In this document: piece after piece, positions 57,727 to 64,000 of the stretch | Numbering within the stretch: the first letter of the stretch is position 1 | Layout of the letters: every line of letters starts with the position of its first letter | DNA from: Haliclona indistincta | Taxonomy: Eukaryota; Porifera; Demospongiae; Haplosclerida; Chalinidae | Assembly (NCBI GenBank): GCA_964017065.1 | Contig: OZ024789.1 | Coordinates: 12,580,007-12,644,006 of the forward strand | Reading direction: 5' to 3' | Length of the DNA stretch: 64,000 bases | The notes under the pieces: model-generated | What the model was told of the DNA's origin: nothing | What the model saw: only the letters and a program-made list of their open reading frames with translations | The model's database searches: none | Position numbers and translations under genes: made by a program

Positions 57727-60700
57727 GAGAGAGAGAGCGAGAGAGAGAGGAAGAGGGAGGGAGGGAGATAACGAGTGTTAATTTGACTAATTGATAGGAT
57801 CATGCCAACTCAGTAACTGTTTTCTCTCTATGTTAGTCGAGGGTCAGGTCACAAGATGCGTGTGTGTGCATGCCTCACTTGTTGTTCTGGTATTAGGGAC
57901 ATGATTGCTATTTGCAGCAGACAATCATTTTAATTATTAACCTGTACTGCAATTCGATGGTTAAATGAAGCGTTCAATGATACACAGAACATCTCATTTA
58001 ATGGTCGAAGTATGATAAAATGCTTCGTTTAGTAAACAACAAAATATTTATCAAAAAGAGAGCATAATAAAAATTACAAATTAAATGTTTGGAAAAGAGC
58101 TAGCTGAGTCCTGGTACTATCAAGGCTATGATGAGGGTACAAGGCTATGAAGCAGAATCTAAGTTATAACCCATCACATCCCACCCACTCACTCAGTAAT
58201 CTGTTATTTCATACACTAACATAACAAACACTTGTGATGATGTTTAAATTCAATTTGCAGCTGCAATTTGAGAACCCGCCCAACCGTGCTTAGCAACCAG
58301 CATAGACAAGGAATGTCATTGCTGTGGTTGGAGGCAAAGAAGAGAACAGCAGTGAATCACTACAGCTCAAAGGAGACACCTGTGCAGTCGCTATGCAGAC
58401 TTGAAAACAACGATATCCCTGTGACACAAAGGGAATTAATGTTTTATCAACTACTCTTATGTATACTTGGTTTCGTGAAGGAATGTTCGCGCTGAATATA
58501 ATGAGAAAAACGCACTATGACGAGGTGACTGCCTACTGTTGGACAGGGACCACGGATGAATTTCGCGAAAGTATACGAAGCTGACAGTAGAGCTGTACAC
58601 TCCCGCGAAATTCATTCGTGAATCCTGTCCAACAGTGGGCGGTCACCTCGTCATAGTGCGTTTTTCTCATTATATTCAGCGCTAACATTTCATCACGCCT
58701 CTGTCACAAAACCAAGTATACACATGATGTTACAGTAAAAATACAGAAATACAAGATAAAACGAATCTTGCTTTATACCGTACACAACAAACCACTGAGT
58801 TACTGCTCTATAGCAGACACTAGTCCTGATTGAGTGAATCTTGCTTTATACTGTACACAACAAACCACTGAGTTACTGCTCTATAGCAGACACTAGTCCT
58901 GATTGAGTGAATCTTGCTTTATACTGTACACAACAAACCACTGAGTTACTGCTCTATAGCAGACACTACATGTAGTCTGATGCTAAAACATGAAATTGAG
59001 AATGACACATTCAAGAAATGCTAACAAATTGAAAGTATGCGAACATACTCTGATTACATGTGAGTGAGTGGGTGAGTGAGGGAGTGAGAGAGTGAGTGGG
59101 TGAGTGAGGGAGTGAGTGAGAGAGTGAGTGGGTGAGTGAGGGAGTGAGTGAGTGGGTATATGTAGTGAGTGAGTGAGTGAGTGGGTGAGTGAGTGAGTGG
59201 GTGAGTGAGGGAGTGAGTGGGTGAGTGAGTGAGTGGGTGAGTGAGTGAGTGTGGTGTGTTTGTGTGCCAGAGTGTCAAAGTACTAATTATAGTTCATGAC
59301 CTGGTTCATAGTACATGAGAGACCTCTATCACTCAACACAACCACAACACAGCATCCAGTCACAACACACTGGCTTCAAGACCTACAGAGTACCATCCTC
59401 TCAGCTTACAACAGCAGGCTTCAAATATCTCTTCCTCCCTCTCAATTTTTGTCCTTTTCTCTCTGCTCACAACACGACTAGACTTCCTCCCTTCCTATTC
59501 CTCTCCATCTCTCTCCCTCTTGCTCCCTCCCTCTCTCTCTCTACCTCCCTTCCTCTCTCTCTCTCCCTCTCTCTCTCTCCCCCTCCCTCCTGCAGTCCTG
59601 CTCTCTCTATGCTTACCTGATAGGCTCTTCTCATGCTGAGCTTGCTTGAGGGAGCTGATCAGTACAGAAGTTGACTTGAGCACCAGTGTCACCTCATTCA
59701 TGAGAGCTCTAAACAAACAACAACGAAGAAGAGACGCTTATTATTCCAAAGATTACACAACCGTGAACATCAAGAGAAAAAGACAGTACGTATCATATTT
59801 GAACACCACCATAAACAATAACATTTTAACACTTCTGCTCTATAGAGCAACAAGCTTCTGACGATACTAAAAGAAGTAGGAGAATCCGAATTACTTTTGG
59901 GAATTTTCCCTCGAGCATAACAGAAAATTACTAGTCACGAAGAATGAATAATTGTAAGATAAGGGATCTGAGATGGAATGCATGCACTAGTTGACTTGTT
60001 GTGAATACTTGAATGGTTGAGCAGCGTCTCATGGATACTTCTTAGAAAAGGACAAATTGTAGGAGAAGATTGTCCCTAGTACATGTACAGGCATTTCAGG
60101 ATGAAGGGTATATTGTAAGTAGACAAACACTGCTGGAGACTGCTAGACAAGAACAAGCTTTAACATCAGCTTTAGTTGCTACAAGTGTCTGTCTGTCTGT
60201 CTTTTTGCAGTGCTGAAGTGTAGAGTGTCATCTTCATGCACTAATGTATTCAGTCTCTGATCATCCTCCATCGTGTGAATAAAGACAACAGTGACTGAAC
60301 ACATAAGTGCATGAAGGTGACACTCTACACTTCAGCATAGCAAAAAGACCATGACCGACAAGGCGGTAAAGCAACAAAATATTTCACAGATGTTCAAGGT
60401 TGTCAAGTAAGGCTGCTGCCAAATTGTCTAGAAAATCGAAATACCTGATCTATGAAATAATCAACGTGCCGACAATTTGTTGTCTCCTGAAATCATTGTA
60501 CAATGCATGTGCTGCTCACCGTGTGGGCGGGCAAGCTCCACTAAGCCTCTCCTCTGCAATAAAGCGTCTCAATACCTCTTCACTCCGCTCCAGCAGAGCA
60601 TGCAGCGCCAGCTGAGACGATGGGACTGAGAGAAAATAAAATATCATGCTAGTGGGCGTGGTCTCTCACCAGGTGATGCCTGGGCACCTGATGTGAAGGA

Positions 60701-63700
60701 AAGCTGAAGAAGAGCCTCGAAACATGATCGAGCAAACTCTTCCCTCATGAAGCTAGGACCAGTGGTAGCAACAGCAGCTGTTAGGAGAGATGAGAAGGAT
60801 AAAGAATAAGACACACTGCCTTTACACAGACCACACCCACTCACAGAGACCACACCCCAAAGAGCACACCCACTTACTCATTTTATCTGAGGCGGCAGAG
60901 TGGATGGAACCTCTGTTCAGTATTGATGTGATCTGTTGCATGAAGTCACTTGAGAGAGATGAAGAGTTAGGCAAGAAGTGATTCCTGACGAGCTGGACAA
61001 CCTGAGAGAGGAGGGAGGAAGAGAGGGAGAGGAGGGAGAGGGGGAGGGAGAGAGAGAGGAGGGAGGGAGGGAGGGAGAGAGAGAGGGAGGGAGGGAGAGA
61101 GGGAGGGAGGAGAGGGGGGGAGAGAGAGAGTGAGGAAGAAGAGAGAGAGGGAGGGAGAGATAGATACACACACTCATAATACACTTTCATAAGACCACAT
61201 AACAATAATTTGATAATCAGTAACCAACCATTCACACAGTGTATACCTTCAAGTCCAGCTGTTCCGATCTTCTCATCTCTTCACTTGTCAGTGAGCTATC
61301 CACAGGTCTGTGGTAGGCAAAGAGGAGCTTAGGTTATCGCTGTAACTATGGTGACAACGTACATTTCAGCGAACAGGAAACTCTCCAGGGTCCGTCCTAG
61401 TTGGAGCCACACCCCTTCAGCACTGCTAGCACTCTCTGTGTGGGTGGGTGTGAGTGAGTGTGATGAGCTATGAATACACTTATCAGGTCATTAATGAGTG
61501 TCATGAATATCGTTATACAGCCCAACCACAGTCAATATGATAAACAACACAAGAGTATTGGTTTTCATCAAGAGCATTTAAAAACATTTTTAAAATTATA
61601 AGTACCCCACGGCCAGGCTGTGCTGCTACCATAAGCTACTGGGATCAAGCACACACGACCAGGCTGTGCTGCTACCATAAACTACTGGGATCAAGCACAC
61701 ACGGCCAGGCTGTGCTGCTACCATAAGCTACTGGGATCAAGCACACACGACCAGGCTGTGCTGCTACCATAAACTACTGGGATCAAGCACACACGGCCAG
61801 GCTGTGCTGCTACCATAAGCTACTGGGATCAAGCACACACGGCCAGGCTGTGCTGCTACCATAAGCTACTGGGATCAAGCACACACGGCCAGGCTGTGCT
61901 GCTACCATAAGCTACTGGGATCAAGCACACACGGCCAGGCTGTGCTGCTACCATAAGCTACTGGGATCAAGCACACACGACCAGGCTGTGCTGCTACCAT
62001 AAGCTACTGGGATCAAGCACACACGACCAGGCTGTGCTGCTACCATAAGCTACTGGGATCAAGCACACACGACCAGGCTGTGCTGCTACCATAAGCTACT
62101 GGGATCAAGCACACACGACCAGGCTGTGCTGCTACCATAAGCTACTGGGATCAAGCACACACGACCAGGCTGTGCTGCTACCATAAGCTACTGGGATCAA
62201 GCACACATGAACTAGACCACACCTTTATTTTCCAATAATGTAGGGAGGTAGATTTCCAGTACTGAGAGAAGGGCATTGAGTGAGGAGGACCACACAGCAG
62301 TGGAGCAAATATAGCGCTGAGATAGAGGCTTCTGCAGCGTCTGAAAATGAGTAAGTAAAAGAGTGAAAGAGTGAGTGTGTGAGTGAGTGGGTGAGTGTGT
62401 GGGTGAGTGTGTGGGTGAGTGAGTGTGTGAGTGAGTGTGTGAGTGTGTGAGTGAGTGTGTGAGCCAAGTCTTACCTGGATGAATCTCTCTACAATGGTTG
62501 TAGTCACATGCAGATCATGTGACTTAAAGGAGCGGCACAGCTGCACAGCCAGCACTAAACTAGATAGAGAGAAGGCGGAGTAGTTCACGACCACAACCGG
62601 CAGCTTAGCAACGCTGAGATTAGCAGACGCTGGTAGAGACAGGAGAGTGGGCGAGGTCCAGGCAAGCAGAGAGAAGGAGAGGAGCTGGTTTATAATGGAT
62701 GTGAAGAGCTGAGGCGACAAAGGCTGATGCTCATGTAGCTCAAGGCACCGATCAAGGTTTGATATTACGTAGCGAGTGAACAAGTTACTGGAAGATTTGA
62801 CAGAGTCCGGATTATCTAGAATACTCTCAGCTGTGAACAGAAGGCCCAACCCACTGAGGACCATGTACTGAACACTGGTCATGCTGTCCTCATGAGCTGC
62901 TGGTACCAGGAACGGGGACACATCTTTAGGAACAGGAACCAGGACGACAGCCTCTAGTATCTGGGTAGCTGTGCTGAGGTGTTGAGCCGTGAATGAGTGT
63001 AGCTTGCGAATGATAATGGTCAACACTGTTAGTAGCTGTGTCAAGAACCCTTGAGTGGGGAGAGGGTTGAAAAATTCATCCATGGCGTCGTGGGAGGGGC
63101 TTGAGGATAGGAAGGATCGGAACACGTCTATCGATGGGAGCCGACGAGTGACGACCTCCTGACCGATCTGTCGCCATGACGACCATGCCCTCTCCCACAG
63201 TGCCTCTTTGTTGGTTGATCCAGTGAATGGCGAGTTCGATTTAGCCGTTGGGAGGGTGGGAAAGGGAGAGGATGAACGAGATTGAGGAGGAGGGGCCCCT
63301 ACAAGACTGCTGCGAGGCGACTTAGTCTCTGATGGCGGCTCCAGGATCTGCTTGAAACTGGTCATAGCTGCGGTAGCCACCTGAGGAACGGGGTCAGTAA
63401 AAATTTTGACAAAATGACAAATTTGAAGAGAAAACCAAGAAAAAAAAATGCTTTACCTCATTACTAGGGCTGCAGGCACACTCCTTGATGTTGTCAAGCA
63501 GAGTAGACCACACCCTCTCGAACCCATCAAGCTGACACAAGGAGTCTAGGCGTGTTTGAAACACACGAGCCACACCCCCTAGCACTATCACCTGGGTCTC
63601 CGCCCACTGCTTGGAGGCCGTGTTCCTGGTATGGTGGACCAGGAACGAGGAGTTAGAGGAGGTGGAGGACGAGGCTGCTGAGCTAGAGGAGATTAGAGTG

Positions 63701-63757
63701 CTGGCACTAGCTGAGCTGATAGACTGACTGACACGATCCAGCACAGAGAATAGTACC

Positions 63758-63825
<68 letters not shown>

Positions 63826-64000
63826 CTCACACTCATTCACCCACCCACTCACTGTCTCACCCACCCACTCACTGTCTCACCCACCCACTGACTGACTGAC
63901 TGACTGACTGACTCACTCACCCACCCACCCACCCACTCACTCACTCACTCACCCACCTACCCCTTCCCTCACCTGCCATATGACAGCTCTCCAGGTATCA
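57246..64000 (-). CDS. MON2: MON2 homologue, C-terminal part (5' end beyond window)
   Basis: Exons in transcript order: >64000-63973, 63756-63457, 63380-62475, 62340-62223, 61435-61363, 61307-61247, 61001-60878, 60777-60670, 60625-60520, 59708-59617, 57418-57246; the visible part codes for 695 residues. All phases agree. Matches to MON2 include KQWAETQVIVLGGVARVFQT, SNEVATAAMTSFKQILE, QITSILNRGSIHS, EEFARSCFEALLQLSF, VLRRFIAEERLSG, MNEVTLVLKSTSVLISSLK and the final ISKLYPALVDCVTC. MON2 is a large Arf-GEF-like protein lacking a Sec7 domain. It scaffolds endosome-Golgi recycling with Dopey and flippases. A 2.2 kb last intron holds a foldback element, minisatellite copies and GTGA repeats. Confidence 0.95.
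57424..57770. repeat. (GGGA)n/(GA)n tract before the last MON2 exon
   Basis: About 345 purine bases on the plus strand, i.e. a long pyrimidine tract in gene orientation that ends in the acceptor ccctccag of the final exon. Confidence 0.95.
58461..58721. mobile_element. Foldback MITE in MON2 last intron
   Basis: Arms of about 100 bases begin at gtatacttggtttcgtgaag and its inverted counterpart and stay complementary through gctgaatataatgagaaaaa. The motif tttcgtg...ggaatgttcgcg.ctaatat-like end resembles the termini of the THAP element at 10665, suggesting a related family. Confidence 0.75.
58757..58975 (-). repeat. 73-bp minisatellite unit, 3 copies, inverted relative to PDCL
   Basis: Three tandem units starting aatcttgctttatac are the reverse complement of the unit in PDCL intron 2 (41874-42650), about 16 kb away. 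Both arrays lie in introns. With PDCL on plus and MON2 on minus, the repeat has the same orientation relative to transcription in both genes. Confidence 0.9.
59060..59265. repeat. (GTGA)n microsatellite in MON2 intron
   Basis: About 200 bases of GTGAGTGAGTGG with GGGA variants. It reads as (TCAC)n in gene orientation and is not attached to a splice site. Confidence 0.9.
60206..60347. mobile_element. MITE, 'cttcagcattgc' family (copy C)
   Basis: The most intact copy: ttttgcagtgctgaagtgta at the left and acacttcagcatagcaaaaa at the right, with the internal gtgtgaataaagacaacagtg. It lies in a MON2 intron, between the exons at 59617-59708 and 60520-60625. Confidence 0.8.
61610..62208 (+). repeat. 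46-bp minisatellite in MON2 intron, 13 copies
   Basis: The unit cggccaggctgtgctgctac...gatcaagcacaca is repeated 13 times with only two recurrent variant sites (cggcc/cgacc, ataagc/ataaac). The array ends 15 bases before the donor side of exon 62340-62223. Confidence 0.95.

Overview
The window is nuclear DNA from a compact animal genome. Genes have many small exons with GT-AG introns and no operon-like spacing. Several are recognisably metazoan: an AHCYL/IRBIT-type protein, an IQSEC/BRAG Arf exchange factor, phosducin-like protein, OARD1, PRPF18, MON2, di-N-acetylchitobiase, and an EGFR/insulin-receptor-type L-domain protein. Short gene-to-gene distances, secreted NHL proteins and heavy loads of simple repeats and foldback elements suggest an early-branching marine invertebrate. 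A demosponge is my best guess, but that is inference. There is one assembly gap (16301-16500). I spliced the multi-exon genes by hand; every junction keeps frame and the translations match family members over their length.

Left third (1-18.2 kb) is accessory. It opens with tandem ~1.2 kb repeats carrying foldback palindromes. Two copies of a secreted NHL-propeller gene follow (3540-4391 and a nonsense-bearing copy at 13979-14812). Between them lie a decayed Ty3/gypsy element with a nested TTAA-flanked piggyBac-like MITE, a non-LTR RT scrap, a PH-domain gene tail, and a palindromic THAP-type element with a second palindrome nested in it. A non-LTR reverse transcriptase runs into the gap.

Middle (17.5-31 kb): an unidentified minus-strand gene is head-to-head with a 17-exon AHCYL gene (18453-25839). 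Then come a broken ankyrin-repeat gene, an intact IS630/Tc1-type transposase, and an intronless chitobiase gene (29827-30951).

Right half (31.5-64 kb) is gene dense: IQSEC/BRAG (minus, 14 exons), divergent from PDCL (plus, 8 exons); OARD1 (minus, 3 exons); a kinase-less receptor-L/furin/TM protein (minus, 7 exons); PRPF18 (minus, 13 exons), divergent from a Rnd/Rho-like GTPase (plus, 1 exon); and the 3' half of MON2 (minus, running off the right edge).

The genes do not form one pathway, but membrane-traffic and signalling genes are frequent (IQSEC, MON2, the Rho-like GTPase, AHCYL, PDCL, the receptor). Three gene pairs share promoters of roughly 180-290 bp. The most striking genome-scale pattern is that simple repeats start at splice signals: GTGAGT donors grade into (GTGA)n arrays and polypyrimidine tracts into long (CT)n arrays.
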